The notes: generated from the letters alone by a model not told the origin. DNA of 64,000 nt from Sphagnum compactum (GCA_965153455.1 OZ234503.1:9987118-10051117); one strand, 5' to 3'; shown: positions 51,095-64,000, counted from the stretch's first letter. A program made the numbers and translations.

Positions 51095-52639
51095 TTTTTA
51101 GTTGTCCATGGATGGTGTGGATCAAATTCTGATCTTTTTGTGGATGGTGGAAATCCTTTCACATCACTCAAAAAAAAAAATAATATACTTCAAAGATGAA
51201 GATCATTTTCATTTACCCAAAAAAATAAAGACATTTATCATTTCTTGGCCCCCAATGGGCAACACAAATCATATTTAGTCATCCATGGACAACAAGGATC
51301 TTTCCAATTACATCACATACTATTGCACATCACTTGTGAAATGACTCATTTCACAATGTAACAAATAAAGCTCAAAATACATGTGTTTATAAGTAAAAAT
51401 ATATTATCAAGAAATGAAAGCCTTAACAATTGTCATAACCAAATTTTTGAACAAAATAAACCGTAATCTCAACCAAAATTAGTATGGCCTCATATATTTA
51501 TTGTATTTGTTTCATTTCATTTTAATTTTGTTTCAATACACATGATTCAATTTGTAAATGAATAGCCTCATACCAAACATCAATTTATTAGTTCATCAAC
51601 TCGACTTGTGTCTTAACATTAATTTCATTCTTCTTTTGACACCAATAAGGTTTTTAAAAGCTGTATTGACACATCCATGTGTGGTAATCTCAATATGTTT
51701 TCTTTATACATATGTGTGTCTATTATGTAAGGATAATTGTAAATTCTAAATGTGTAAAAGGAGGAAATGGTTTATCCATGGGCTTCTTAATCTTTTTATT
51801 ATTCACATCATGTCATTGGTAAAGTTTGGAAACCTTGAAGGAATTATTAACCATTAAGGTGTTGTTAGTTTTTTTTAAATATTTCTAACTATCCTTTAAA
51901 ACATTGTATTTTTCAACATGCTACAATTCTTTGGGGTCATTAGTCTTTGTAGAATTAGTATTTAAACAAATAAAGTTGCAGTTTAATAAGATCATATATT
52001 TTAAATCAATAAAGTAAAAACAAAAACGTAATAAAAATTAGACAAGATATTCCCATAAAAAACTTAGTTTTTACCAATATTATTTTTAAATGCATATAGA
52101 TAGAAATTTCAAGAGTTTGTAGACATAAAAATGGATTACATAAATGTTTCGCAAAGAATCCTAAAAGAAAATGTAACCACATTTCCTTTCTAAACCATAA
52201 TGTAACAAGGTGATTATAATTGTAAAAAATCAAAGATGTGATGAAGAGTTTAAACAAGTAATTTGCAAACTATATTTAAAAGTTTAGTTAATTGATAAAA
52301 CATTGCAACTAATGATAATGCTAATGTTAATGTCTATAAATCATATTATAATAAAAAAATTGTTACCTTTTTAATTATCTTAATATAAAACTTCAAGTTC
52401 ATCACCAATGACATGCTCAATTTCAAATAAAGTCACCAAGGAGCAATTTTTGGGGGTCCATTTTTTGATACCACACCTAAGGACACTCAAGTTCTCAAAA
52501 TGAATGCACTTTTCATTCAACTGAATATTCAACATGAGGTTGTTAAATTAGAACCAAATCCAAGGATGAGTGGACTATGCAACTCTAGTGTGTTATTCAA
52601 CATATTAAAAACTCAATCAATATGACACAAGGTAACTTA
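51095..52639. other. AT-rich intergenic DNA
   Basis: No gene or clear element is recognised. Confidence 0.55.
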
Positions 52640-53405
52640 AGTGTCGCAACCCTAGCTTTGGGCTCATAACCAAGGCAAGGGCTTGCAAAGGTGCGGGCTA
52701 AGAGTGAGCCTGGTAGTCACATTTCATGCTCTCGGGAGTGTAAAAGAATGTGAGGGAATGAACCCCCATACTCCCAAGTGAGCTCCCACTTTGGGAGTTG
52801 GAATCCCGATGGACTCCAGAATTTTCAAAAAGCGATAGCAAGGGCCAAAACCCATTGGATTGAAGAGTTCCTTATATCATTGGAAATCTCTTGGAACGTA
52901 GATGTCCAAAATGGGCTCACATGACCCATTTGGATACTTAAAACATAAGTTATGGCCAAAAGAAGGGTCAGGAATCAAATTGGCAATTCGACTCTCAACC
53001 ACTAAAAGTTGGGAATCGCCTCAATTTCCTTGTGTGCATGTGTCATGCCACATACGTGGCACCGTTGGAAACCTTTCAACAAGGGCTACAACTTTGCTTC
53101 AGACCTCACTTCAATCGGAGTTTTGCACACAAAGTTATTGGCTCCCAAAGTTGCGAGAGTCCAAATTTAGGGAATTTTAGGACTCCCACTTGGGAGTTCC
53201 GGGACAAAATGGCATTTGGGTGCTGGCCCCGTGGCCAGGCACAAAATATACTATAAGGGGGGAAGGTGGTGGCTTCGTTCAAGTCCGGGTCGTGGTGAGT
53301 CTTGTGAATTCGTGTTTGCCCGTGGCTCGTCCATGCACCAAAAGCGCTCAAACTATGCACTAACCAACTTGTTGTTTGGTTGTACAGGTCTGTGTGAGTA
53401 ATTGA
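52640..53405 (+). repeat. best-preserved copy of a dispersed non-coding repeat family, possible LTR
   Basis: Begins tgtcgcaaccctagctttgg and continues through cccaagtgagctcccac, cataagttatggcc, aatcaaattggcaattcgac, aagggctacaactttgcttc and ccgtggctcgtccatgcacc. It is less AT-rich than its surroundings. A diverged second copy on the same strand begins 1.3 kb downstream. No protein frame is shared between copies. Confidence 0.65.
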
Positions 53406-53954
53406 TGCTTGTCACTCTTCCTAGTCCCCATCCTGGAGTTCCAGCACACCCCTCTACCCCCAAAGTGCTACGAGCCAGGGAGCGTGCTCCAACTTCTTAC
53501 TCTTCCATTATTTTCACCTTAAACTCACATTTGAGTCTATCAAGGAGCTTCGGAACGCGTCATTAAATGACTATACACTAAACAATCCATTTTTTAATGT
53601 CACAGTGGTAGTTTTTACAAGGGTAATGATAAACTTCATATGATTACGAATTGAAATAATTATGGATTGAAATACTTGGAAGGGACGCATTTCATTAATC
53701 TATAATACTTGTTGAATAACTCATATAAAAGATTGACACAATCTAACAAAATGTTGGCATTTCATTTTTAAATGAACTTTTAAAATGATGTAACAAACAT
53801 AATCATAGGACCCGTAACATATTGAAATACAAACTCAATACACCTTAATGCCATGTTTATGTTAGTAAATCTTTTGGCATGGAATATGGTGCACAATGAC
53901 AATGATACAAATGAAATCCTTTTAGAAGGATGGTCGAGACCTAAACATTGAAAT

Positions 53955-54545
53955 TGTCGCAATTCTAGCTTTGGATTCATGACCAATGTCAAGGCATGAT
54001 TAGGGGAATGGGTCAAGGGAGTGTCCCAATTCTCAAAAACACACTCACAAGCGTTGGAGATGAATGAATCCAACATTCCCAAGTGCATTCTCACTTCAGA
54101 GGTTGGAGCCCCACAATGTCCCAAATTTTTGGGACAACTTTTGGAATAACAAAACTTGTCCAAATAAGGCTTTCTTTAGACCATTGGAAAGGTCTTAAGA
54201 ATTTAACATCCCAAGTGGGATTGCATTCCCCATTTCAAGATCTAAAGCACAAGTTATGGCCCCAAAAATGGAAAAAAATTCAAATTGTTAGTTTGATTCC
54301 CAATGATTGAAACATCCAACAAAGGCATCAAATGACCTCCATGGAGTGTACAATATGACATTGGAAAGTTCTCTTCAAGGGCTATAACTTCTTTTGTAAA
54401 ATCTTTTGAATGAAAGTTGTCATATAGGAGTCAAATGAACTTGCAAAATTGCAAGACTCATAATTTGGCAATTTTGGAATTTTGGGATTGCTAATTCCCT
54501 TTAGAATTTTTCACTTTGATGTAATCCCCACCACTAATCACAAAG
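53955..54545 (+). repeat. second copy of the dispersed non-coding repeat family
   Basis: Matches the copy at 52640 in order: gtcgcaattctagctttgg, tcatgaccaa, tcccaagtgcattctcac, gcacaagttatggcccc, ttcaagggctataacttc, ttgcaagactcataattt. Divergence is substantial. It stops before the 3' block seen at 53240-53400. Confidence 0.65.
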
Positions 54546-56692
54546 AAAAACCTTGGATGAATGGAGGCAACAACCCCATCACAAATTAATCAAAATCTAG
54601 TGGGAAAATGGCAATTCAAAAAACACCATGTGATTATGTCATCCCCCTTGTCAAAATCAACACCCAATTAGATCTAAAAGAAAGGCCAATGATAGTTTAC
54701 TTAAAAGGATCCCTATATCATTTATGTTTATTAATGACTTGCCAAGTGGGCATGCCAATTCAATAATGGAGGTTCAAGCTTGGTGAAAGATCTAAATGTC
54801 AAAATAATGCCCATTGAAGCAAAGACAACATCTTTCAACTCACAAGAAATATAAGATAAAGTTGTAGGAAAAAACCTAATGAGTGCCTAGGATTAAAAAA
54901 ACAACTAACCTACAATCTATGAATTGGAATATTATCATCATCACCTTTAATTTCATTAAATAAAACCAAAGGCCAAAAATAAAAATATCAAAAACAAAAA
55001 TATTTTTGGGAGTTTTCCATTTAATCCAAATTTTTAAGAAAACTTCCAAAGCAAACCCAACCTTGGGGAAAATGATGAAACAATGTTGAAAAGTTCTAAT
55101 GATGCCATTGTGGCAAACTTGGCAACTAGAAGCAATGTCCATGCATTCTAATTATGAGCCAATCGAAAGACAATAGTTGATGGTGAGCTGGATATGATAA
55201 TAAACACTTTGCAAGGTTAAAAGGTATGCCACAGTCCATAGAGGATTTATTGAAGGGAAATACCATGTAACTTCAATTGTTAAATGAAGGTTATAATAGC
55301 ATGGAAAAAATGTTTAAGCCCAAAATTAAAGAACCCTTTTTGGTATAAAGCCATAAAAAATTAAGTGGAAAGGTAGCACAAAAATTGCAGCATCTTAAAC
55401 TAAAAATCTCACATCAAATGGACACATAAAAGTTTTGAACCCTAAAACACTGAAATTTTAAAACCCTAAAACACTGAAATTTGGGTAATCTGACATTTGT
55501 ATGAACTAATGAACTACCTCTTCTGCAAATTCATTTAAAGTAGGCATGCAGGAGGAGCCAGCAGAACACCCTCCCTGAACAATTGACACAGAAAATTGAC
55601 CAGCTCTCTACCCCAAACAAAAAAAAAGGGAAGTGAAGAGGATGTCAGATGGAGATACCTCCAAATTAGATCCCTCCTCCTCCTCCTCCTCTAAAGATAG
55701 GGGGAGAGAGAGAGAGAGAGAGGGTTCAGAGAGTTCTGAAGTTTTTGAGTCCAAACAATAGTAGCAATGTGTGGGAGTGAATCCCAAAACAATAGTAGCA
55801 ATGTGTGGGGGTGAATCCCAATGGATCTCTGGCTCTTTGTTTGTTACAAGTAACAAACAAAATGCTCACAAGCTCTCTCTTCTGGCTCAGAAACATAAAG
55901 AATCTTTCTTTGGCTTTAGTACCAGAGCTCTCTCAGGATGTGAAGAAGTATCAAACCCATTGATGTAAATTTGAGGTGGGTTTAGGTTAGCCTCTCTTCC
56001 CACTTCCTGCAATTATTACAACAGGTCCCACCACACCCACCTACTTGGGCCTCACTAGTGTTTATCACATTTCAACATGGGACTCTAAAGTTACAATCAC
56101 ATCTAAAAATACTAAGTTGATGTTAAGAGAGGTAATTTAATTTAATTAATTTAATTTAATTTATTTTATTTTATTTTGTTGACATTCATATAAAAAATGT
56201 TAGCTAATATCAAATTCTAAGTGGAAATTCTTAAGTGACAAACAACATTAAGTGAGTTTTAAAATTAATCTGAAATGAATGTTAGTTTTAACATCAATTT
56301 TATTTTTTTTAAACATAAATTTTAGAATAAAAGTAGAATGTTTGGTAACACCCCCTAAATAAAATGGGGCTTCAAGTCAATGTTAAAGTAATTATAATAT
56401 TTTTTCATGATTTTCCTAGGTATAAATGAGTACCCAACAGAAAAAAAAAAGAGGGTTAACTAATTTTTAGGTCAGTGCTAATTAACATAAAGTCATTTTT
56501 AAAAACATAATGTTATTGAAATGTTAGCCACCTTAACACTATGGGTACTTAACACCATTTCTGACTGCATATGGACTGGGGAAATGTAGTCAAAATGTAG
56601 ACAAAATGTAGATGTCCATTATGACTCAGTTGTGGATGAACCTCTTCAACTGAGTTAATATCTGGTTTCACCTTGGTAACCCATCCTCTAAG
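54546..56692. other. intergenic DNA with short tandem duplications
   Basis: Two copies of ccctaaaacactgaaattt (55440-55483), two 34-bp copies starting aaacaatagtagcaatgtgt (55753 and 55787), a TCC/GAG-rich stretch and a GA run at 55703-55722. A TTTAATTTAA-type tract lies at 56135-56176. No gene is seen. Confidence 0.5.
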
Positions 56693-56832
56693 AAGTAGGT
56701 CATATATGTAGGTAGATAAGTAGGAAGGTAAGTGATTACTAGGTAAGTGGGTAGATGCGTTGATACATAGATAGGTAAAGGGTTGATTGTACTAGGTACC
56801 TACCTACCTACTTACTTACCTACTTACCTACT
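56693..56832. repeat. inverted GTAGGTA / TACCTAC tracts
   Basis: A left tract rich in gtaggtagataagtagg and ggtaagtgggtag (56695-56780) is followed by its complement, tacctacctacctacttac and repeats (56797-56832). The two could fold on each other imperfectly. Confidence 0.6.
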
Positions 56833-57720
56833 CACATCTACCAAGAAGTAACCCCAGTTTATAATGGGGATATTTGATTGAGAAGGCTTTAGCATGCTTT
56901 TGGGGTGCCAATGTGTTCTCACCAGGTTCCCCAAGTTCCCAATGTGTTTCCCTAAGATGTTCCCAATAGTACCTTTAGTTTTGTGCCATATTGCTTGGTC
57001 ATGGTTCAACTTCTATGGATATAAATTGTAAAACGGTGAGAGGGCTGAGTGGAAGCATGGGGTCAAATTTATTGTGGATTTTGGATTCCCATCATGTTCC
57101 TCACCCGTTCCCAATGATGTTCCACAAGCTATTCCCAATTGCACCACACTTCATCGCGTACCCTTGGCCTACAATTCTACCATTGTAAACTATATATAAC
57201 AAGACTGAAGGAAAGGCTACACAATCTTCTATTTTGGGAGTGTGCATAGTGTTATACACACACCCCCCATAACCAATTAATATACCACCAAAAAATTAAG
57301 TACCATTGATATGGACAAATTATATCTTAGAAGCAAGGATGATAAAGTTTGACAAGCCCCACTTAGGGATTTTTTTGTTTCATTATTTGTAAGGTGTTTC
57401 TATGGGGTTCCCATCAAGTTCCCAGAGTGTTCCCCATATACCCCAAGGTGATCCATATGGTTCCCTATGGCTTTATCCCATATAGTTTGCCCAAAGTTCA
57501 ACCCCCGTGTATATAAACTGAAAAGGGGTTTGCCAAAAGGGAAGCATTACAAAGCACACTTTTAATTCCAAGAGGGAAGCAAAAATTTAAGCTTCTATAT
57601 GTTAGGGAGTGCCCAATGTTCCAAAAATATTGGTGATAGGACCAATCAAATGACTCCTAAGAATTGTGGGCACAACGGCCCGTCACTAATTAATAGTACT
57701 AGGGTAATTTCCGGAGAGGG

Positions 57721-57983
57721 GTGCTAATTCAACACATCCTCTCTTTGGAAATGGAGGGAACTTAGAACTCACCCATGATGTAAGTAGTTAGCCCATACCC
57801 ATCCATACTCTTGATGTTTGTTTCAACCCAAGTTGATGGGGGAGTTGATGGGGGTGCTAATTCAACACATCATCTCTTTGGAAATGGAGGGAACTTAGAA
57901 CTCACCCATGATGTAAGTAGTTAGCCCATACCCATCCATACTCTTGATGTTTGTTTCAACCCAAGTTGATGGGGGAGTTGAAC
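57721..57983. repeat. 133-bp tandem duplication, nearly identical copies
   Basis: gtgctaattcaacacat starts at 57721 and again at 57854. The following sequence through gtttgtttcaacccaagttg and atgggggagttga is the same in both apart from one visible substitution (cct against cat near 57738). The duplication must be recent or homogenised. Confidence 0.9.
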
Positions 57984-58092
57984 TTATTGAACAAGTTTCA
58001 AGGTTTTGCTTTGAGCACCCTCCTTGAAGGTGAAAAGAGGGGCTTCCAGCAACATGCCAGGGTCTTGGAAGGACATCAATTTCTGAACCCCT

Positions 58093-58128
<36 letters not shown>

Positions 58129-60085
58129 TGAAGTGAGGCTATGTTTTATAGCAAGAGCTAGTATGGCTCATGAATCAAGAGAGGGTGGTCACATGTTGTT
58201 TAAGCACAGTAAAGGAAATCAGTCAGATTCTGAGTAGTACAGTAGACATGGAAAATTACAACCTGCAAAGATGCTGAATTGTTCAGAAATTTGTTGATGA
58301 TCCCCATGAAAGCAAGTGAACCTCTCTCTCATGGTCTAATGGCTCTTCTTCCACTTATGCCAAAGTTCAAAACAACAACAATAGTTAAAATAAGGGAAAT
58401 GATGGTAGGAAAATGTTTGTACTTTGTTGTTGTTGTTGTTTTTGTTCCATATGCAAGCAAGTCTTGGCTGAAGTTTTCTCAGACAATTAATTTTTTAAAA
58501 AAAAATTTGCTCAGCTAGGCTTGTGTATTATTTTTTAAAAAATTTAAACTTGTGTGCATTAAATGTATATATAAAAGACTCATGAAATGTTGTTCAAGAA
58601 AACCTTTTAGAATCAAAAGTTGAAATCCAAAGTTTGTGATCCATGTGTAAATAGAACCCTTCAAGCTTATACTTGTCCATGAATGCATTTGAAGTTGTAA
58701 CATAATTTTTTTTTAGGAACTTGGGTCAAAGATTACAATAGACTTTTAGTAAGTTCTAGAAAAGTTGGATAAGTCCAACTAGGGTCTATTTAGTTAGTTT
58801 GCAACCCTTAGGACTCATATGGGTTTAGGGTAGGGTTGCAAACCCTAAACCCATATGGGTATCTTTGTATATAGATGAGTGTTAGGGTTGGCCCACCATA
58901 CCTTATTAGTAGCCACCTAGGTTAGGATGTTTTAGAATTCCCCCCAACATTTAGAATGTGCAACAAGGGACTTCTTTCCACTCATCTGCTATTTAAAGAG
59001 ATGAATTGGGGTCATTTGGGACATTAAAGTTGTAGTTTTAGACTTTTGGGTTTGAGATTTTGGTCTTGCCAACATTTGCAAGAAGATTTAGTTTTTATAG
59101 ATTTCGTAGAATGTAGTTTGTTATAGCCCTACTATTGTGAATATAGATGCTTTGTTGTGTTGAATGCAAATGGGCAATTGTACATAGGCGTTTTTGATTT
59201 TGTATATCATAGACTTTCATGGCTCTATAACAAATTTTTTAAAGTTTTGGTCTCATTAACACATAATTTAAGGTTCAACATTTTTGGTTCTATATTTGGG
59301 GTTTGAATACTTTGTTCATAACAATGACAATAATTCCAATAAATTTAAGAATTTTACATCTATAAATCTTAAAAAGAGCAATGATGTCAGGTTTAATAGG
59401 CCAATGGACAACACCAATGGTAGTGCAACATCTTTTGGGATTTCAACTCTTGGAAGAAAAATTGCAATTGCATTTTCCATAACATCATGTTAGTAGGTAA
59501 ACTTCACATAAATGAGGATGGTTGGTTTAGTGGTGATCATGGTGGATTATAATTGCATGAATGACAACTAGAACTAAAACTAAACTTGAATCAAACAAAC
59601 AAACATCAAACAAGGGTGTTTATTTAAGGAATAATTTGATTATTTGGAATAATAAGAAGGATGCAATTCTTAACTAAGGTACAATAATTAATCTACATGT
59701 AGTGTGAAGTGAGAAACTCATAAATAATCATAATGTTCATTTCCAAATTAAACATATTTGTTGGGTAATTGCATGGCTACAAATAATTGGTCTTTCTAAT
59801 ACACACTATGAAAATAAATTGGACCATTTTCTTTGGGGATCTATAGCAAATATTCAGGGTCTATTGAATCATGAAAATGTATTTCAAATAATATTTCAAG
59901 GGCGAAAACTCAAAAAGGGACAAATAAGTTGACTAAACGAAATTGCAAGCGATTTAAAATAAGTTGAAATAATTTCATCATAGATGTTTATCCATAATGA
60001 AAATAGAAGTGACATCCTTATGGTATTTATAAGAAAATAAAAAATAGATTATAATTTGTATTATGTTTGGAATTCATAGAAAATG
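57984..60085. other. intergenic DNA
   Basis: A CT run at 58094-58125 and a strong telobox hairpin at 58816-58857 (listed separately). No gene is recognised; the open frame at 59284-59493 has no family resemblance. Confidence 0.5.
58816..58857. repeat. telobox-containing hairpin, 16-bp perfect arms
   Basis: catatgggtttagggt (58816-58831) is perfectly inverted at 58842-58857 across a 10-base loop. The loop itself contains agggttgca, allowing an alternative pairing with aaccct. Confidence 0.85.
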
Positions 60086-60089
60086 GCTT

Positions 60090-60480
60090 TTTCCCCCCCT
60101 CAAAGTCTTGAAGGTATGGCCTCACATTGGTATGAACAACAAACATGTTTATATCTTGAAAGCCTCATGGATTAGTGTGATACAACATTAGTGAAAGAAT
60201 TTTATGTTAAAAATGTATATCCTTTAGTGTTTATTTTTAATTATGTTAATTCAAGTAGGAAGTTTTTTGAATAGTGAAAGAGTTTGTGGATAGACAATGT
60301 GTTTTGCTTGAAAAGTGATGTCAATTATGAATATGCTCGGATCAATGTACACACCTAGGTTCACCGTCTAGTGAACATCTCCATTAACCACATTGGTTAT
60401 GCGCATTATGTAAAAATAGTCGACAAATCTATGTTCAAGCCTAGAAGGTTTAAGTTTGTCAAAAGTGTAACTCTCCTATG
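60090..60480 (+). mobile_element. possible LTR-retroelement gag relic
   Basis: The frame from about 60093 reads P-P-Q-S-L-E-G-M-A-S-H-W-Y-E-Q-Q. This resembles the L-x-G-x-A-x-x-W-(Y/F) core of retroelement gag, and LVKEFYVK follows as in the downstream F-L-K-K-F part. Later pieces (YARINVH, HYVKIVDKSMFKPRRFKF) are open but unassigned. Stops interrupt it. Confidence 0.35.
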
Positions 60481-62540
60481 CTTAACATGTGCTTTTTTGT
60501 GAATGCCTTATATGTTGGGTATATGTATGCCTAAAATATATGCATGCCCAACATTAGTTTTAAACATAAGACATAAAATAGACATATTTTTGTTAGAATA
60601 AATTCACTTATAAATGGAAACATTTCATCATTGGGTTGCTACCAAAATTAACGCAACAAATTAAATGTCAAGAAAAGAATATTTTCACATATGTTGTGAT
60701 GATTGACAAGAACAAAGGGAAACATGAAAATGGATCCATGCTGCAATTGCTACATCCAAGATTTCAATGTAAATGATATGTAAATGGAACTAGTTCACTT
60801 GCTACTAGTAGTTCATTTATTAATTTATTAATTGAATTGAACCTATTGGCATTAATTGAACTAATTATTCATAATAATTCACTTACTAACTTACTAATTG
60901 AACCTACTAACAATTTATACCTAAATTTATAATAAAAATGTTACTTTTAAAATAATAATATTGGGGGATCAATCCATAATGTATATTAATCATAAATTGA
61001 TTTTTCAAATAAAGATAATCATATTGTAAAACTGATTAAATTACAATTTTTATGCAACAACCAATGTATGGCAGAAGGGAGTGGGGGTGACACATTGCAA
61101 ACAAAAAAATATCAAAGGGGGAGATGGCAATGCATTACAATAAATAAATAAATTGCATTCCCCTAACCCTAATTAAGAAAAATCAAAACCTCGGAGAAAA
61201 AACAAAGACCTTGGTGGGGCAAGGTTTACACAAGTTTGTAGAAGCAATGGTTATCTAGTTTTGGGACATCTAAACCTAAATCTTGTAATAAGGTGGGCCC
61301 TATATATATATATATGGGTATTGAAAATATGGTCAAAATTAGGGTAGGGTAAACATACCTGAAACCCATAATTGCTTAGTATTACTTTGCTTTTTGGATA
61401 CTTGCCCAATATTAGTTTGAACCTTATGTTGTCAAAAAGATAATATCAAACAATGGTTTGTACAAGCTTGAACACATTGATGGTTCCCTTTATCCAAATC
61501 ATGTGAACCATGATAAGTTGAATTTTTAAAAATAAATTTGTGATTTTAACAATATAATTCACAATAGATTTGATGATGCAATATAAATAACTTGTAATAA
61601 GTGTAGGACATTTAGGTTAAACTAAAATTTTAATATGTTATAAACATTGGATAAATCAAAGTATGATTATTATATTTGTTTATACAAACCTTATGACTTG
61701 TATGGGTTTGGGCTAATGGCTCATTGGGATATGGATGTTGTTAAAACCCACCTTAATAACCACCTAAACAACAATGTTAACCTTGCAATTTCCCAACAAA
61801 AGGTTCACAAGGACCTTCCCCTTTGACATATAGTGTTTAAGGATGTGGTTTAAGGTTTTGTGTCCAACATTGAGGTTTAGTTGGAAAATTTAAATATGAA
61901 AATTAGAAAGTTGGAAAATTAAATTTTAAGCAAAGAAGACGGGGACATAACATAATCATGTTGTAGTCATTATAATTTAAATGCACATATATGTTAATTT
62001 GCTGAATGTGAATGGGTGATTTGGTATGCAAATATATTGTTGCAACATCATAGTATGTAAAACTTCATGATTATGTGACAAATTACCTAGTCACAATCCC
62101 ATAAACGTGTTTGAGGTCGATAAGATCATCAATTGGCAAGAGCATTTTCAATGTTCAACAAATTGATGGTATCTTATTTACCAGTGTAAACATGATCGAT
62201 GGTTTTAATGGAATGATTTCAATCTTTTCATCGTTTTGATTAACATTAGCGCATTATGCTTTACAAATGAGATTGTAGGTTAGTGATGTAAACATGTACG
62301 TTGGATAGACTTGGGTAATGAAGCATACAAACAAAATTGAGATTGGAAGATCCAATTCACACTATGTTTCATATATTTGAAAGAAAACAAAGCATGTTGC
62401 CTTTGCTAATCCTCATCTAGTCCATTCAATCCTTTCAAACAAAAATGTTCATATATGACCTAGAGTTCATGCCAAAGTTCCAATAAGTGCTGAATTAGGA
62501 GGTTAGGTCATGAGCAATTTGCTCGGTTTGAAGGCAAGAT
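60481..62540. other. AT-rich intergenic DNA
   Basis: A short hairpin near 60515-60553 (gttgggtatatgtatgc against gcatgcccaac) and a TA run at 61301-61314. No gene is seen. Confidence 0.5.
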
Positions 62541-64000
62541 ATTCCAATGGAAAGAACATTGAGATTAGCATTTTTGGATGAGGAGATGGGCAGGTTGGGT
62601 TTTGCCAATCTTCCCAAGTTTTCATGTATGTATCCGTGTCATGTCCCTCAGGGAGAATTCTCTTTAGTGTCACTTTGGAATTTCAGCAACCAGAGTGTTT
62701 GGCACTCCAACTTCAACAAGAGCCCTACACCTGCTGAAGTTGATGATTTCTTCCTTGTGATTGTGTGGGGAGCATCTACAAATAAAATAGTGGAAGAAAC
62801 CCACAAGAGGACAACTCTCATAGACTGTTGTGAAGGCTGCCATACTGCAATATACTGGTCTAGACTCTAGACAAAATAGCTTCAGGGTATGGGAATGACT
62901 CATGTGAGAATCGTTATTGTTCAGTTCGGTTCTGCATCTCATCTGGTTCCATGGTTGAATTCTTCCTCAGCATAAAAAACACACACACACACACATATTT
63001 CATACAAGCTACCCTGAACCTGAAACAGTTTCCATACGTGCTCTTGAATAAATTATTGCTTATTGAATTTGTAGACCATGACAATAAACCAAGTTCAACC
63101 CAAAAGCCCCACCATTGATTCCACTTCTTTCCACACCCAAAATCATCCAGATTCCATGGAGTTGGGCATGGACCCATCACACCTGAGTAGACTGTGGAAG
63201 AAGAGTATGGACGAATAATAAGAAGTCAACTTCATAAAAGTCCGGATCCTGCTCGGATACCCAAATTTATATTATAAAAATACATAGCAAGTGCCAAGGA
63301 GGATCCTGGATGTTAGAGATGATGGTCCTATGAGCTAGCAGCTTGAAAAGCTACAGAAACTACTACTAGGAGCTGCTGCTTCAGCTTTTATCCTCAATAA
63401 CAATTTCAAAACTTTTTTTCTGCAGAGAAACACTGATGAATATGGGCATAAGAAAAAGCACTAGTAGTTGAGAGCTATAATAACTTAGGTACTTTGCCAC
63501 TGTGGTTGCTTTGACTTTGAAACCACTGAAGATCATGAATCACGTACTTAATTGAAAAAGACTGAACTTTTGGGAACTTTAAAGTGTCCCCATCATACCT
63601 CCTGAGCTAACTTTAGAAATCCCAGATTTGTATGGTTCCACTTGTATGGTGCCCAATTTGTGCAGATTCCATATGAAATTGTACCAGAGGGGTTGCTGGG
63701 AGAAAAAAAGGTGCGTAAATTAAAGAATATAAATTGGGCAACAACTCCTGAATCCTGCCTGATTCTAGTGAGTAAAAAGCAAGCAGAAGAAGTCGGCAGG
63801 CCGTTTGGTTGTAGTCAAAGTCTCATCTGAAGCTTTTCCAAGTTATGAATTTCTTGAAGATTCGCAAGCTGCTCCTAGGCCTCTTTCGCTACTACTAGCC
63901 TAGGTCTCTTCTCAGCTTCCCTTCCCTTCCAAGACTAATTGTTGCAGATCACTGACAGAACAGATCCACCCACAACACCATTTTTCCATTCTATATTGAG
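62541..64000. other. less AT-rich terminal stretch, no gene assigned
   Basis: The composition resembles the genic parts of the window rather than the deep intergenic DNA. An open frame at 62547-62870 (plus) and another at 63642-63830 (plus) have no family I recognise. A CA run lies at 62979-62994. This may be the flank or untranslated part of a gene lying to the right. Confidence 0.3.

Overview
The window is nuclear DNA from a land plant. It is AT-rich and gene-poor, with GT-AG spliced genes, TTTAGGG telomere-type motifs, plant-type MITEs and decayed Ty1/copia retroelements. One gene is an unmistakable plant NPR/BOP-type BTB-ankyrin regulator. I cannot fix the clade from sequence alone, and nothing points to an organelle or a microbe.

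Three protein-coding loci can be supported. (1) At 1-1008 (minus) lie the first two exons of a gene related to cofactor-independent phosphoglycerate mutase; the rest is off the left edge. Its exons splice cleanly, but two catalytic residues of the family, the metal-binding Asp and the phosphorylated Ser, are replaced. (2) At 19563-25610 (plus) lies a complete 17-exon gene for a DUF726/TMCO4-type membrane-associated alpha/beta-hydrolase-fold protein of 656 residues. All exon phases agree. One intron appears to be GC-AG, and another carries a 332-bp Harbinger/Tourist-like MITE with a TTA target duplication. (3) At 35180-38575 (minus) lies a BLADE-ON-PETIOLE (NPR family) co-regulator. Its first three exons give 483 residues, the usual family length. 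A good donor inside exon 3 joins in phase to a further 3' exon and would give 583 residues. Intron 1 holds a six-copy minisatellite of about 52 bp, and the upstream region is packed with microsatellites and a GC-rich island.

The rest is intergenic. From 4 to 17 kb the DNA is AT-rich with two degenerate tandem repeat fields (5.9-6.2 kb and 12.1-13.3 kb). From 26.9 to 34.1 kb there are three copia relics: one minus-strand RT/RNase H piece and two plus-strand pieces covering gag, pre-integrase and the RT start. A dispersed non-coding repeat family, possibly an LTR, occurs at 33.9, 41.5, 52.6 and 54.0 kb. Other elements are a TTTAGGG-derived satellite (44.5-44.9 kb), MITE-like inverted repeats (29.1, 47.7, 48.1-48.5 and 50.9 kb), a 133-bp near-identical tandem duplication (57.7 kb), a telobox hairpin (58.8 kb) and a possible gag relic (60.1 kb).

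The three genes have unrelated roles (glycolysis-like, membrane hydrolase, developmental transcription co-regulator) and do not form a pathway or cluster. I found no sign of a new multi-gene system. The most notable items are the substituted mutase-like gene, the two possible C-termini of the BOP protein and the GC-AG intron.
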